64,000 nucleotides of DNA from UBA7803 sp041690675 (GCA_041690675.1 JAWLGU010000008.1:1-64000); one strand, 5' to 3'; positions 6,891 through 15,481 are shown, numbered from the stretch's first letter. Notes: generated by a model from the sequence alone, not told the origin. A program made the numbers and translations.

Positions 6891-9800
6891 ATGGCTGAAC
6901 CAGCGCAAACTGGCTCGTCCTTCTCCTTCGTGGACATGGAGCACGAGGTCCTGCGCTTCTGGGAGGAAGGAGACGTCTTCCAGAAGACCCTGGCCAAGAC
7001 TCAGGACAAGAAGCCTTACATCTTCTACGATGGGCCGCCGTTCGCCACCGGGCTGCCTCACCACGGCCATATCGTCGCGAGCACCATCAAGGACATCGTC
7101 CCCCGATACTGGACCATGAAGGGCCGCTACGTGATGCGGCGCTTCGGCTGGGACTGCCACGGACTGCCCATCGAGCACGAGATCGATAAGCAGCTCAACA
7201 TGTCGGCCCAGCAGGCGGTGGAAGAGCTCGGAGTCGCCGGCTACAACCAGCATTGCCGGTCCATCGTTCAGCGCTACGTGTCGGATTGGCGCCGCACCAT
7301 CACCCGGCTGGGCCGCTGGGTGGACTTCGACCACGACTACAAGACCATGGACCCGTGGTACATGGAGTCGGTGTGGTGGGTGGTCAAGCAGCTCTGGGAC
7401 AAGGGGCTGGTGTATCGGGGCGTGCGCATCATGCCCTTGTCCACCGCGCTCGGCACGCCGCTGTCGAATTTCGAAGCCAACATGAACTACATGGACGTGC
7501 AGGATCCGTCCGTGACAGTGCTCTTCGAGCTGGTGGACGAGGACGCCTACCTGGCCGCCTGGACCACCACGCCCTGGACTCTGCCGTCCAACCTGGGCAT
7601 CTGCGTGGGGCCCGACATCGATTACGTAAAGGTTCACGATCCGGAGTCGGGCAAGGACGTCTATTTCGCCGAGGCGCGACTCGAAGCCTATGGTGACCGC
7701 TTCGAGATCAAGGCGCGCAAGAAGGGCCGGGATCTGGTGGGGCGACGTTACCGTCCGCTGTTTCCGTACTTCCAGGATCAGGCGGAGCTCGGCGCCTTTC
7801 AGGTGGTGATGGACGATTACGTCACCACCGACAGCGGTACCGGCCTGGTGCACCAGGCGCCGGCGTTCGGCGAGGACGACTATCGGGTGCTCAAGAGCGC
7901 CGGAATCGAGGCGTTCGCCTGCCCGGTGACCCTGCATGGCCGCTTCACCGACGAGGTGCCCGACTTCGCCGGCCAGTACGTGAAGGACGCGGACAAGGAC
8001 ATCGTCCGTAACCTGAAGGAGCGGGGCCTGCTGTATCGTCAGGACGTGATACAGCACAGCTACCCGTTCTGCTACCGCTCGGACACGCCGCTGATCTATC
8101 GGGCCATCCCGTCCTGGTACGTGGCCGTGACCAGCATCCAGGACAAGCTGATCGCCGCCAACGAGCAGATTCGCTGGGTACCCGAGCACATCAAGCACGG
8201 CCGCTTCGGCAACTGGCTGGCCGGCGCCATCGACTGGTCCATCTCGAGAAACCGGGTGTGGGGCACTCCCATCCCCATCTGGGTCAACGACGTGACCGGC
8301 CGGGAAATCTGCATCGGCTCGGTGGAGGAGCTGGAGCGCTACACCGGGGTGCGGGTGGACGATCTGCACCGGGAATTCGTCGACCCCCTCACCTTCGAGC
8401 TGCCGGGCGAGGAGGGCACCTACCGGCGAGTGGAGGAAGTCCTGGACTGCTGGTTCGAGTCCGGGTCCATGCCCTATGCCCAGCTCCACTACCCGTTCGA
8501 GAACCAGGAAATGTTCAAGGCCGGGTTTCCCGCCGAGTTCATCGCCGAAGGGCTGGATCAGACGCGAGGCTGGTTCTACACCCTCACCGTGCTGGCAGCG
8601 GCCCTGTTCGACAAGCCCGCGTTCCGCAACGTCATCGTCAACGGCATGGTGATGGCTGAAGATGGCAAGAAGATGTCCAAGCGGCTGCGCAACTACACGC
8701 CACCCGACGAGCTGATGGAGCGATACGGCGCCGACGCGCTGCGCCTGTACCTGATCAACTCCGGCCTGGTGCGCGGCGAGGAGCAGCGCTTCGCCGATTC
8801 CGGCGTTCGCGACATGACGCGGCGGGCGCTCCTGCCCTGGTACAACGCGTTCTCCTTCCTGAAGACCTACGCGGAGATCGATCAGTGGTCCCCCGACAAG
8901 GGCCAGCACGTGGGAGACAACGTGCTCGACCACTGGATCCTGTCGCGGCTGCAGACGTTGAAGGCTCGGGTGACCGAGGAGATGGAGGCCTATCGGCTCT
9001 ACAACGTGGTGCCCCAGCTCTTCGACTTCATCGAGGATCTCACCAACTGGTACATCCGCCTGAACCGGTCCCGCTACTGGGGTGAGGAGATCACCGCCGA
9101 CAAGATCGCCGCGTACAGCACCCTGTACACGACTCTGTACGAGCTCTGTCAGGTGATGGCCCCCTTCGCGCCGTTCCTGGCCGAGCACGTGTATCGGGAG
9201 CTGGGCGCGCTGGGCGGCGGCGCGGCGAGCCCCGCCTCGGTGCATCTTTGCGACTACCCGGTGGCGGAAAAGCCCTGGATGCGCCCCGAACTGGAGCGCG
9301 CCGTGGAGCGGATGCAGCAGGTGGTTCTGCTGGGCCGGCAGAAACGCGAGGAGGTGAAGATCGGCCTGCGCACGCCGTTGCGGTCGCTCACTATCGTTCA
9401 CCGGGACCGCGACGTGCTCGCCGAGCTCGAGCAGTTGGAAGGCTACGTCAAGTCGGAGCTGAACGTGCTGGAGGTTCGCTACGACACCGACGAAGCTGCC
9501 CACATCGAGGTGGTGGCGAAGCCCAACTTTCCGCTGCTGGGCAAGCGGCTGGGCAAGCGCATGAAGGAGTTTCAGAAGGCGATTCACGGGCTGACGCCGG
9601 CGCAGATCGACGAGTTGCAGCGTGACGGCTCGGTGACCGTGAACGGCGAGCGCTTCGACAGCGACGAGATTCAGGTGCTGCAGCAGCCGCGCCCCGGCAC
9701 CAACACGGTGTCCAACGGCCGCATCGCCGTCGATTTGGACACCCGTCTCGACGACGAGCTGGTGCGCGGCGGCTACGCACGGGAGGTGGTCAACCGCGTC

Positions 9801-10025
9801 CAGCGCCACCGCAAGGATCTGGCGCTGAACGTGGCGGATCGCGTCGAGGTTCGATACTGGGGGGACGACGAGCTCATGCGGGCGGCCCGGGAACACGGGG
9901 ACTACATCAGGGGCGAGACCCTCGCCGTGAGCTTCGAGCCAGACCCGCAGCTCGACGACGGCGTCGAGGTGGTCATCGACGATCGGCCCTTCCGCTTCAC
10001 GGTGACGCCGCGGGAGGGCGCGTGA
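6891..10025 (+). CDS. ileS: Isoleucyl-tRNA synthetase, type 2 (eukaryote-like)
   Basis: Charges tRNA-Ile in the cytoplasm. The 1044-residue protein has the class I signature HHGH (residues 57-60, in ATGLPHHGHIVASTIKD) and KMSKR near residue 594. The editing domain contains TTPWTLPSN. The ATGLPHxGH context, IVPRYWTMKG and the lack of a C-terminal zinc cluster mark the eukaryote-like type 2 form. The type 1 form, with ANGDIHIGHA, is usual in Proteobacteria next to lspA. Type 2 enzymes are generally insensitive to mupirocin. There is no lspA or ribF nearby. Whether a second ileS exists in the genome cannot be seen. TACAAT at 6856-6861 could be its -10 box. Confidence 0.95.
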   Translation: MAEPAQTGSSFSFVDMEHEVLRFWEEGDVFQKTLAKTQDKKPYIFYDGPPFATGLPHHGHIVASTIKDIVPRYWTMKGRYVMRRFGWDCHGLPIEHEIDKQLNMSAQQAVEELGVAGYNQHCRSIVQRYVSDWRRTITRLGRWVDFDHDYKTMDPWYMESVWWVVKQLWDKGLVYRGVRIMPLSTALGTPLSNFEANMNYMDVQDPSVTVLFELVDEDAYLAAWTTTPWTLPSNLGICVGPDIDYVKVHDPESGKDVYFAEARLEAYGDRFEIKARKKGRDLVGRRYRPLFPYFQDQAELGAFQVVMDDYVTTDSGTGLVHQAPAFGEDDYRVLKSAGIEAFACPVTLHGRFTDEVPDFAGQYVKDADKDIVRNLKERGLLYRQDVIQHSYPFCYRSDTPLIYRAIPSWYVAVTSIQDKLIAANEQIRWVPEHIKHGRFGNWLAGAIDWSISRNRVWGTPIPIWVNDVTGREICIGSVEELERYTGVRVDDLHREFVDPLTFELPGEEGTYRRVEEVLDCWFESGSMPYAQLHYPFENQEMFKAGFPAEFIAEGLDQTRGWFYTLTVLAAALFDKPAFRNVIVNGMVMAEDGKKMSKRLRNYTPPDELMERYGADALRLYLINSGLVRGEEQRFADSGVRDMTRRALLPWYNAFSFLKTYAEIDQWSPDKGQHVGDNVLDHWILSRLQTLKARVTEEMEAYRLYNVVPQLFDFIEDLTNWYIRLNRSRYWGEEITADKIAAYSTLYTTLYELCQVMAPFAPFLAEHVYRELGALGGGAASPASVHLCDYPVAEKPWMRPELERAVERMQQVVLLGRQKREEVKIGLRTPLRSLTIVHRDRDVLAELEQLEGYVKSELNVLEVRYDTDEAAHIEVVAKPNFPLLGKRLGKRMKEFQKAIHGLTPAQIDELQRDGSVTVNGERFDSDEIQVLQQPRPGTNTVSNGRIAVDLDTRLDDELVRGGYAREVVNRVQRHRKDLALNVADRVEVRYWGDDELMRAAREHGDYIRGETLAVSFEPDPQLDDGVEVVIDDRPFRFTVTPREGA

Positions 10026-10693
10026 CCAGCGTGGTGCCGCAGCCTCGCCCCCGGGCCGGATATCATCACGGGGATCTGCGTGAGGCACTGCTCGCGGCCG
10101 CGGAGCAGCTGCTGCACGAAGCGGGCCTGCAGGGGCTGACCCTGCGTGCCTGCGCCAGGCGGGCCGGAGTCTCCCACGCGGCGCCCAAGCACCACTTCGC
10201 CGACCTCTCCGAGCTGCTCTCCGAGGTAGCGGCCCGGGGTTTCGACCGCCTCACGGATGCTCTGGTGACCGCCCACGCCGAGGCAGGAGACGACCCCGAC
10301 GCGCGCTTCATCGCCATGACCCGCACCTATGTGGACTTCGCACGCAGCAATCCAGCGCACTTTCGTCTCATGTTTCGCTGGGACCTGCTGAACCGCCGCA
10401 ATCCGACACTGCGGGCAGCGTCGCGACGCACCTTCGCGGAGATGATGGGCAGCGTCACCGTGCAGCGGGGCGAGCCGGACGTCGAGCCGGACGAGCTGCT
10501 CGACCGTATTCAGGACGAGAATCTGGTGGAGGACCTGATCATCGGCTGGAGTCACGTCCACGGTTACACCCAGCTTCTGCTGGAAGGGCAACTGGCGGTG
10601 TTCACGCGGGAAGAGAGCCTGGAGGATTTCATCCAGCGCACCCTCATCGCCACCGGCAAGCGGCTGGGCAGGTTGTTCCGGGAGCGGGACTAG
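10022..10693 (+). CDS. TetR/AcrR-family transcriptional regulator
   Basis: A 223-residue repressor-type protein with an N-terminal TetR helix-turn-helix (about residues 14-60: GYHHGDLREALLAAAEQLL...LTLRACARRAGVSHAAPKHHF) and a C-terminal ligand domain of the WHG/TetR_C_33 kind (FARSNPAHFRLMF). It starts at GTG 10022, overlapping the ileS stop by four bases (GTGA), so it is translationally coupled to ileS. A 22-bp perfect palindrome lies about 50 bases after its stop and could be its operator or a transcription stop. Its target is unknown. The downstream Rieske gene is the nearest candidate. Confidence 0.85.
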   Translation: MTSVVPQPRPRAGYHHGDLREALLAAAEQLLHEAGLQGLTLRACARRAGVSHAAPKHHFADLSELLSEVAARGFDRLTDALVTAHAEAGDDPDARFIAMTRTYVDFARSNPAHFRLMFRWDLLNRRNPTLRAASRRTFAEMMGSVTVQRGEPDVEPDELLDRIQDENLVEDLIIGWSHVHGYTQLLLEGQLAVFTREESLEDFIQRTLIATGKRLGRLFRERD

Positions 10694-10743
10694 AGCGCGG
10701 CGGGTCGAGTGGTGGGGCGAAAAGTGGGAAGCCATAAAGAAGT

Positions 10744-10765
10744 CGGCCGAGCGTACGCTCGGCCG
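10744..10765. promoter_or_regulatory. 22-bp perfect palindrome
   Basis: The palindrome is centred on GCGTACGC, with outer arms CGGCCGA/TCGGCCG. It lies between the tetR-type gene and the Rieske gene. A second short GC hairpin (GCCCC...GGGGC around a TCGAAAA loop) follows directly. There is no T-run. It could be a TetR operator, because such operators are palindromes of this size, or a stem that helps termination. Confidence 0.55.
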
Positions 10766-10885
10766 CCCCTCGAAAAGGGGGCGCGGTGATTGCGGCTCCC
10801 TTTCCTCCCCGGCGATTGATGAGAACAGAGGTGTTCGGCCATGTCAAGTGCAGGTCGCGGGCGTCGCGGCACGTGAGTCGGCGCC

Positions 10886-11725
10886 GTGGCTGACCACCGG
10901 ATTCTGCCGCCCCTGGCGGGGTCGGCGGTGCCCCACGCCGGAAGCTATCGGCGGGTGCTGCCGGTGTCGCTGGAACGTCTGTATGAGAACGCGCTGGACT
11001 GGGCGCACCTGCCGCACGTGCACGCCAGCAGCTTCGCCCGCATCCGCTGTATCGATGCCGGTGCCTGGGGCTGGCGGGCGGCGGTGACCGGCGCCGACGG
11101 CGGCGAGCAGACCGTCGAGCTTCGTCTGGACCGCTTCTGCCGGCGATGGATCACCCGCGCCTGGTCGGGCGACGGCCCAGGCGTGCCCATTACCGGGCCC
11201 CCGCCCGTTACCGAGATCTGGACGCAGGCCTTCCCCGCGGCGGCCCGACGGGTGGACGTGGTAGTGGATTTCTTCGTGCCCGGGGTCGAGCCCGAGGCCA
11301 GGGCTCGGGCGGGGGAGGCACTGGCGCGGCTCTACGCGCGCCTGTACGACGAGGACGTGGCCATGATGGTGGAGCGCCAGCGCCAGCTCGACCGGCGCAT
11401 CGACCGCGCCCGGGACAGCGAGCGGGAGCGCGACCTGGGGCCGCGGAGCGAACTGCAGCTACCCCAGGAATTCTCGTTGGCCGGTCGCGACTTCGTTCTG
11501 GCGGAGGTCGAGGGGACGCTGACGGCCTTTCCGCGGCAATGCCCCCACCTGCTCGGTCCGCTGTCGGGCGCGGGCCTGGAAGGCGCCGTGGTTTCCTGTC
11601 CCTGGCACGGCTATCGTTTCGACGTCCGCGACGGCCGCAACCTGTCCGGCCACGGCTGCCGATTGAGCCACCTGCCGCGGGTGCGGGTGGAGGAAGGCCG
11701 GGTGCGGGTGACCGCCGCCCATTGA
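10886..11725 (+). CDS. Rieske-type oxygenase-like protein with catalytic domain first and Rieske domain last
   Basis: A 279-residue protein. Residues 31-46 read RLYENALDWAHLPHVH, which fits the mononuclear-iron motif D-x2-H-x4-H (Asp38, His41, His46) of Rieske oxygenases. Around residues 153-163 DEDVAMMVERQRQ resembles the segment that supplies the third acidic ligand. The Rieske [2Fe-2S] site is C-terminal: Cys219-Pro-His221 and Cys238-Pro-Trp-His241. In known oxygenase alpha subunits the Rieske domain comes first, so the order here is reversed. The start is GTG 10886, without a clear ribosome site. No reductase or ferredoxin gene is adjacent. The substrate is unknown. An alternative reading is a ferredoxin-like electron carrier with an inactive N-terminal domain. 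Confidence 0.75.
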   Translation: MADHRILPPLAGSAVPHAGSYRRVLPVSLERLYENALDWAHLPHVHASSFARIRCIDAGAWGWRAAVTGADGGEQTVELRLDRFCRRWITRAWSGDGPGVPITGPPPVTEIWTQAFPAAARRVDVVVDFFVPGVEPEARARAGEALARLYARLYDEDVAMMVERQRQLDRRIDRARDSERERDLGPRSELQLPQEFSLAGRDFVLAEVEGTLTAFPRQCPHLLGPLSGAGLEGAVVSCPWHGYRFDVRDGRNLSGHGCRLSHLPRVRVEEGRVRVTAAH

Positions 11726-11759
11726 GGTCGCGCCGCGTTCCGAGAGCAGAATGGCAGGC

Positions 11760-11796
11760 AAAAAAACGGCGGGGGAGCGTTCGCTTCCACCCGCCG
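11760..11796 (-). terminator. Rho-independent terminator, minus strand
   Basis: Read on the minus strand, a GC-rich stem (CGGCGGG pairing with CCCGCCG, extended by an inner AGCG/CGCT stem) is followed at once by seven T. On the plus strand the A7 run comes before the stem, so this terminator does not serve the Rieske gene. No protein gene on the minus strand ends here, which points to a non-coding transcript. Confidence 0.75.
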
Positions 11797-11818
11797 GTAT
11801 CAGGGAGGGGTAGACCGG

Positions 11819-11868
11819 GAGGGATACCCGAGGGAAGGGGAGGGGAGAGGGGAGGTCGGGTATCCCTC
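11819..11868. repeat. 13-bp perfect inverted repeat with purine-rich spacer
   Basis: GAGGGATACCCGA and its exact inverse TCGGGTATCCCTC flank 24 bases made of G-runs separated by A. It forms the central hairpin of the candidate small RNA when read on the minus strand. Confidence 0.85.
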
Positions 11869-11885
11869 ACCAGATCTTGGTAGCA

Positions 11886-11913
11886 ATGTTACTTTAGGTA
11901 ACACGAAACGCAA
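11886..11913 (-). promoter_or_regulatory. Possible minus-strand promoter with overlapping GTTAC-N5-GTAAC operator
   Basis: On the minus strand TTGCGT and TAACAT are separated by 16 bases, a fair match to a sigma-70 promoter. The palindrome GTTAC-TTTAG-GTAAC (11888-11902) overlaps the -10 box and spacer and fits the size of a LysR-type binding site. It lies about 70 bases before the divergent LysR gene, a usual place for autoregulation. Confidence 0.45.
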
Positions 11914-11970
11914 CCTATGGTAACGCAACGGCGTGTTGCATAATTGCAGCAGGCCCATCGGGGTAGCCGG

Positions 11971-12855
11971 GTGGATTGGGACGATTTCAAGTTCGTGCAG
12001 GCGGTGGCACGCAGTGGATCGGTTCGCAGCGCGGGGGAACTGCTGCGGGTCCACGGCTCCACAGTGGCGCGGCATCTCGACCAGCTCGAGCGGCGCGTGG
12101 GCACGAAGCTGTTCTCGCGGACGTCCCGTGGCATGGAGCTCACCGCTGCCGGTGCCGAGGTCATCGAGGTTCTCGACCGCGTGGCGGAGGAGCTCGAGCA
12201 GGTGGAGCGCAGGCTGCAGTCTCAGGGTCCGGGCCTGGCCGGAACCGTGGCCCTGGCGCTTCCGGCCATGCTCGCGGGGGAGCTGTTGATTCCCGCCCTC
12301 GAACCATTCCAGTCGGCGCACCCCGAGATCGATCTGGTCCTGGTGACCGGACCTGCGCTCGCGCACCTGGAATCCGGTGCCGCGGACATGGCGCTGTGGA
12401 TCACGGACGAGCCCCCCGGGCATCTCATCGGCCGGCCGCTGGGCGCGGTGATGGCCGCGGTGTACGGGACGGCGGAGTACCTCGCGGCGCTGGAACCGGA
12501 GGCGGAGCCGCAACCGGCGCGCTGGGTGGGCCCGAGCGATCCAGCCAGCCTTTCGGAGAAGGTGCGCGGCCGTCACTACCGCACCGTGCCGCTGGGGCTG
12601 CGCGTGCAGGACCCGCTGCTGGTGGGTCGGGCTCTGCAACTCGGGCAGGGTCTGGGACTTCTGCCGTGCTTCGTCGGCGATGCGCTCCCGGAGCTGAGAC
12701 GGGCCCCGGTGGAGCCGGTGCGCGAGGCCGAGGCATGGCTGTTCACCCGGCCGGAAGCGCGTGGAATAGCACGGATCCAGGCGGTGTCGGCGTTTGTGCA
12801 GCAGCAGTTCACTGATCAGCAGGGGCGGCTGGCGGGCCGCATGTCCGGCCCGTGA
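11971..12855 (+). CDS. LysR-family transcriptional regulator
   Basis: A 294-residue regulator with an N-terminal winged helix-turn-helix (WDDFKFVQAVARSGSVRSAGELLRVHGSTVARHLDQLERRVGTKLFSRT) and a C-terminal substrate-binding-protein-like sensor (from about residue 90). I prefer GTG 11971, which has GGGG seven bases upstream, over the longer TTG frame at 11944. It is divergent from the candidate small RNA and 100 bases upstream of the GH78-like/nitrile hydratase operon on the same strand. It is therefore a plausible regulator of that operon. The inducer is unknown. Confidence 0.88.
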   Translation: MDWDDFKFVQAVARSGSVRSAGELLRVHGSTVARHLDQLERRVGTKLFSRTSRGMELTAAGAEVIEVLDRVAEELEQVERRLQSQGPGLAGTVALALPAMLAGELLIPALEPFQSAHPEIDLVLVTGPALAHLESGAADMALWITDEPPGHLIGRPLGAVMAAVYGTAEYLAALEPEAEPQPARWVGPSDPASLSEKVRGRHYRTVPLGLRVQDPLLVGRALQLGQGLGLLPCFVGDALPELRRAPVEPVREAEAWLFTRPEARGIARIQAVSAFVQQQFTDQQGRLAGRMSGP

Positions 12856-12955
12856 CCCCATCGGGGCAGCAGGTGGGCGGTCGCGTGACGGTGGCGGGCG
12901 GTTGCCGCGCCTCCCGGCAGGTCGCACACTGCGCGGCAATGGCAGGGAAGCAGGG

Positions 12956-15481
12956 ATGACACGAGGGGCGCCGGCCAGGTTGCGGTGCGAGTATCGCGAC
13001 GATCCCATGGGGATCCATTGCCCGCGGCCGCGTCTCTCCTGGTGGCTGAACGACCTGCGCCCCGCCGAGGTGCAGACGGCGTACCAGATTCAAGCCGCCA
13101 GCAGCGAAGCCGCGTTGCGCGGGGGCTGCCCGGATCTGTGGGACAGCGGCCGGGTGGCGAGCGAGCGGACGCTGAACATCGAGTACGCCGGCCCCGAGCT
13201 CGGCTCCGGTGCCCGGGTGTGGTGGCGGGTGCGCTGCTACGACAGTGATGGCATCCCGAGTCCGTGGAGTGAGCCGGCGCGGTTCGAGATGGGCCTGCTC
13301 GGAGACGAGGCTCGACAGGGCCGCTGGGTGACCTCGCCACTGATGGGGTCCCCCACCACGGCGGTGCCGGTCCCGCTCCTGTATCGGGATTTCGAAGTGC
13401 CCCGGGCGCCGGCGGCGGCGCGGCTGTACCTGGCGGTCCGTGGCGCGGCGCGGGTCGAGATCAACGCCTGCGCCGTCACGGGTGACGAGCTCCTGGCCGG
13501 CGACGCGCCGCCGGGGCATGACGTCCCGTGCCGGGTCTACGACGTGGACCCGTGCCTCTCCGGCGGCCGCAATCGTATTGCCGTGCTGCTGGCGGACGGC
13601 ACCTGGTGCGGCCACCGCGCCGGAGGTCCGCGGCAGCGCCTGGGCGCCCGCCCCGCGCTTTGGGCCCAGCTCGTTCTGGACTACCCGGATGGCGAGCGGC
13701 AGATCCTTGGAACCGATGCGAGCTGGCTATGGCGACCTTCCTGGGTGCTGCGGGCGGATCGAGACCTGGGTGAAGAAGTGGACGCTCGCCAGCTGCCCCC
13801 GGGGTGGAGCACTCCAGACGTCGATCTCCAGGGTGTTCCGGTGCTGGAGGACGCCTCGGGCGCGCCGGCGCCGGGTGGCGCTCCGTTCGCCGTTCAGCTG
13901 GCGGTCTGCGCCCCCGTGGAGGCGCCGCTGCGTCAGGTAACTCCCAGCGGCACACGGCGGCTGCGTTTCGATTTCGGCAGGACCCTGCTCGGCCGTCCGC
14001 GCCTGCGCCTGCGTGGACGCGCCGGCACGAGCCTTTCCGTGCGTTACGGCAATCCGGGCCCGCGGACCGATGGGCAACGGCACGACGCGGCGGTTCGCTG
14101 GGGTCCTGCCGTGGACCGCTACACGGCGGCCGGCCGCGGCTGGGAGGTGTTCGAGCCCCAGTTCGCGCTGCACGCGTTCCGATACCTCGAGGTGGAGTCC
14201 GCTCTGGATCTGCACGACTTCCAGGAAGTCGCCGCGTTGGACGTGGAGGTCGATGCGGCGAGGAGCGCCGCATTCGAATGCGACCACGCGCTGTTGCAGC
14301 GGTTGTTCCATGCGGCGAGCCGCACCCTGCGCTCGGGCCTGGTGCTGGGACCGGTGTCGGGGCTGGAGGTGAGCCATCGGTTGGTCGATGCGGCGGACGC
14401 GGAAGCCATCCTGGTGGGTGCGGGAGCGAGCCTGGACGTGGCGGCCCTCTATCCGGACGGCGTGCCCGACCTGCCCGTGGACGAGGCGACCTGGGAAACC
14501 ATGCTGCCGTGCCTGTGGTATCTGTACCGCTGCTGCGGCAATCGTCGCCTGCTGGAGCAGGCCTACCCGGAGGTCCGGCGCCGGCTGGCCGCCGCTCCGG
14601 AGCAGCAGTGGCTGGAGCACGGTGGCGGCGACGAGATGTTGGCCGCAGCCTGTCACGGATACCGGCTGACCCTGGCCATGCGCATGGCCGGGGTGCTGGG
14701 GCGGCTCGGGGATCTGGAACGCCTCGATGCCCGGGCGAGGCAGTTCCGCGACGACTTTCGAGCCCGTTACGTCACCCCGCGGGGACTGCTGGTGGGGGAC
14801 CATCAGCTCGGCTACCTGCTGGCGCTGGAGCTGGGCCTCCTGGAGGGCGGCGAGCGCGCTGCGGCGCTGGCTCGACTCGAGTCGCAGCTGCGCGGCGCCG
14901 GCTATCACCCGGCAGTGGATCTGCGCCATGGCTGCCTGCTGCTGGAGGTGCTGACCCTGGAAGGGCGGGCGGATCTGGCCTACCGGACACTGCTTCAGAC
15001 CACCGCGCCGGGTTGGCTGGAGCCCCTGCAGGCGGGCGCCGACGTGCTCTGGGACACGCGCCGGGACCAGATGGGCCGCCTCGCCGCCGCCTGTGTCGCC
15101 GGCTGGCTGCAGCGCTTCCTGCTGGGTCTGGAGCTGGACGACAACCTCACACCGGAGCTGAACGCCTATCGCCGCGTGCGTGTTCAGCCCCGGCCGCCGC
15201 TGGGGGAGGCTTTCCCCGCGGGTCATCCCGTGGGGCGCGCCGCGGGACATCTCGATACGGTGCACGGCCGCTACAGCTGCGAGTGGCGCATCGACGACGA
15301 GGGATTCCATCTGCGTGTGGGCGTACCGGGCAATTGCAGCGCGCGGGTGGTGCTGCCCGATGCGACCGAGATCCTGGTGGTGGCGGGCCGGCACGAGTTT
15401 CACCTGCCGTCCGTGGGGCCGGAGGCAGAGGGGCGTCACGGTGACGACGGCATACCGCTCTTGAGGGAGGTGTCGAGCTGA
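12956..15481 (+). CDS. GH78 alpha-L-rhamnosidase-like protein, probably catalytically inactive
   Basis: An 841-residue protein with the full GH78 scaffold. It has an N-terminal fibronectin-like domain (DDPMGIHCPRPRLSWWL...QTAYQI), a rhamnosidase N domain (VLLADGTWCGHRAG for the usual LGDGWYxG), a concanavalin-like domain (DFGRTLLGRPRL) and the (alpha/alpha)6 barrel. In the barrel the family motif DCPQRDERLGWxGD, which holds the catalytic acid, is replaced by GPVSGLEVSHRLVDAAD (about residues 465-481). The late WE and NH motifs also read WD (about 698) and lack the His. There is no signal peptide. It begins at ATG 12956 and overlaps nthB by one base (TGATG), so it is co-translated with the nitrile hydratase. 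It may bind rather than cleave a sugar ligand. Confidence 0.8.
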   Translation: MTRGAPARLRCEYRDDPMGIHCPRPRLSWWLNDLRPAEVQTAYQIQAASSEAALRGGCPDLWDSGRVASERTLNIEYAGPELGSGARVWWRVRCYDSDGIPSPWSEPARFEMGLLGDEARQGRWVTSPLMGSPTTAVPVPLLYRDFEVPRAPAAARLYLAVRGAARVEINACAVTGDELLAGDAPPGHDVPCRVYDVDPCLSGGRNRIAVLLADGTWCGHRAGGPRQRLGARPALWAQLVLDYPDGERQILGTDASWLWRPSWVLRADRDLGEEVDARQLPPGWSTPDVDLQGVPVLEDASGAPAPGGAPFAVQLAVCAPVEAPLRQVTPSGTRRLRFDFGRTLLGRPRLRLRGRAGTSLSVRYGNPGPRTDGQRHDAAVRWGPAVDRYTAAGRGWEVFEPQFALHAFRYLEVESALDLHDFQEVAALDVEVDAARSAAFECDHALLQRLFHAASRTLRSGLVLGPVSGLEVSHRLVDAADAEAILVGAGASLDVAALYPDGVPDLPVDEATWETMLPCLWYLYRCCGNRRLLEQAYPEVRRRLAAAPEQQWLEHGGGDEMLAAACHGYRLTLAMRMAGVLGRLGDLERLDARARQFRDDFRARYVTPRGLLVGDHQLGYLLALELGLLEGGERAAALARLESQLRGAGYHPAVDLRHGCLLLEVLTLEGRADLAYRTLLQTTAPGWLEPLQAGADVLWDTRRDQMGRLAAACVAGWLQRFLLGLELDDNLTPELNAYRRVRVQPRPPLGEAFPAGHPVGRAAGHLDTVHGRYSCEWRIDDEGFHLRVGVPGNCSARVVLPDATEILVVAGRHEFHLPSVGPEAEGRHGDDGIPLLREVSS

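Larger units (their letters stand above)
11760..11879 (-). ncRNA. Candidate small RNA with CU-rich anti-Shine-Dalgarno loop
   Basis: This predicted transcript of about 120 nt starts after a possible promoter at 11886-11913 and ends at the U7 terminator at 11760-11796. It contains a perfect 13-bp stem (11819-11831 with 11856-11868) whose 24-nt loop is almost purely C and U (CCTCCCCTCTCC and similar). That loop is complementary to GGAGG ribosome binding sites. There is no ATG in the predicted transcript. Several known bacterial small RNAs present CCUCC-type loops in this way. On the plus strand the same loop has four G-runs and could form a G-quadruplex instead. This is a prediction only. Confidence 0.5.

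Noticed and set aside
6672..10088. A 1138-codon open frame antisense to ileS
   Set aside because: It runs opposite a certain synthetase gene, is dominated by His, Val, Gly and Arg with no domain, and is the expected mirror frame of a GC-rich gene.
11944..11970. TTG 11944 as the LysR start
   Set aside because: The extra nine residues precede the normal LysR N-terminus, and GTG 11971 has a better ribosome site.
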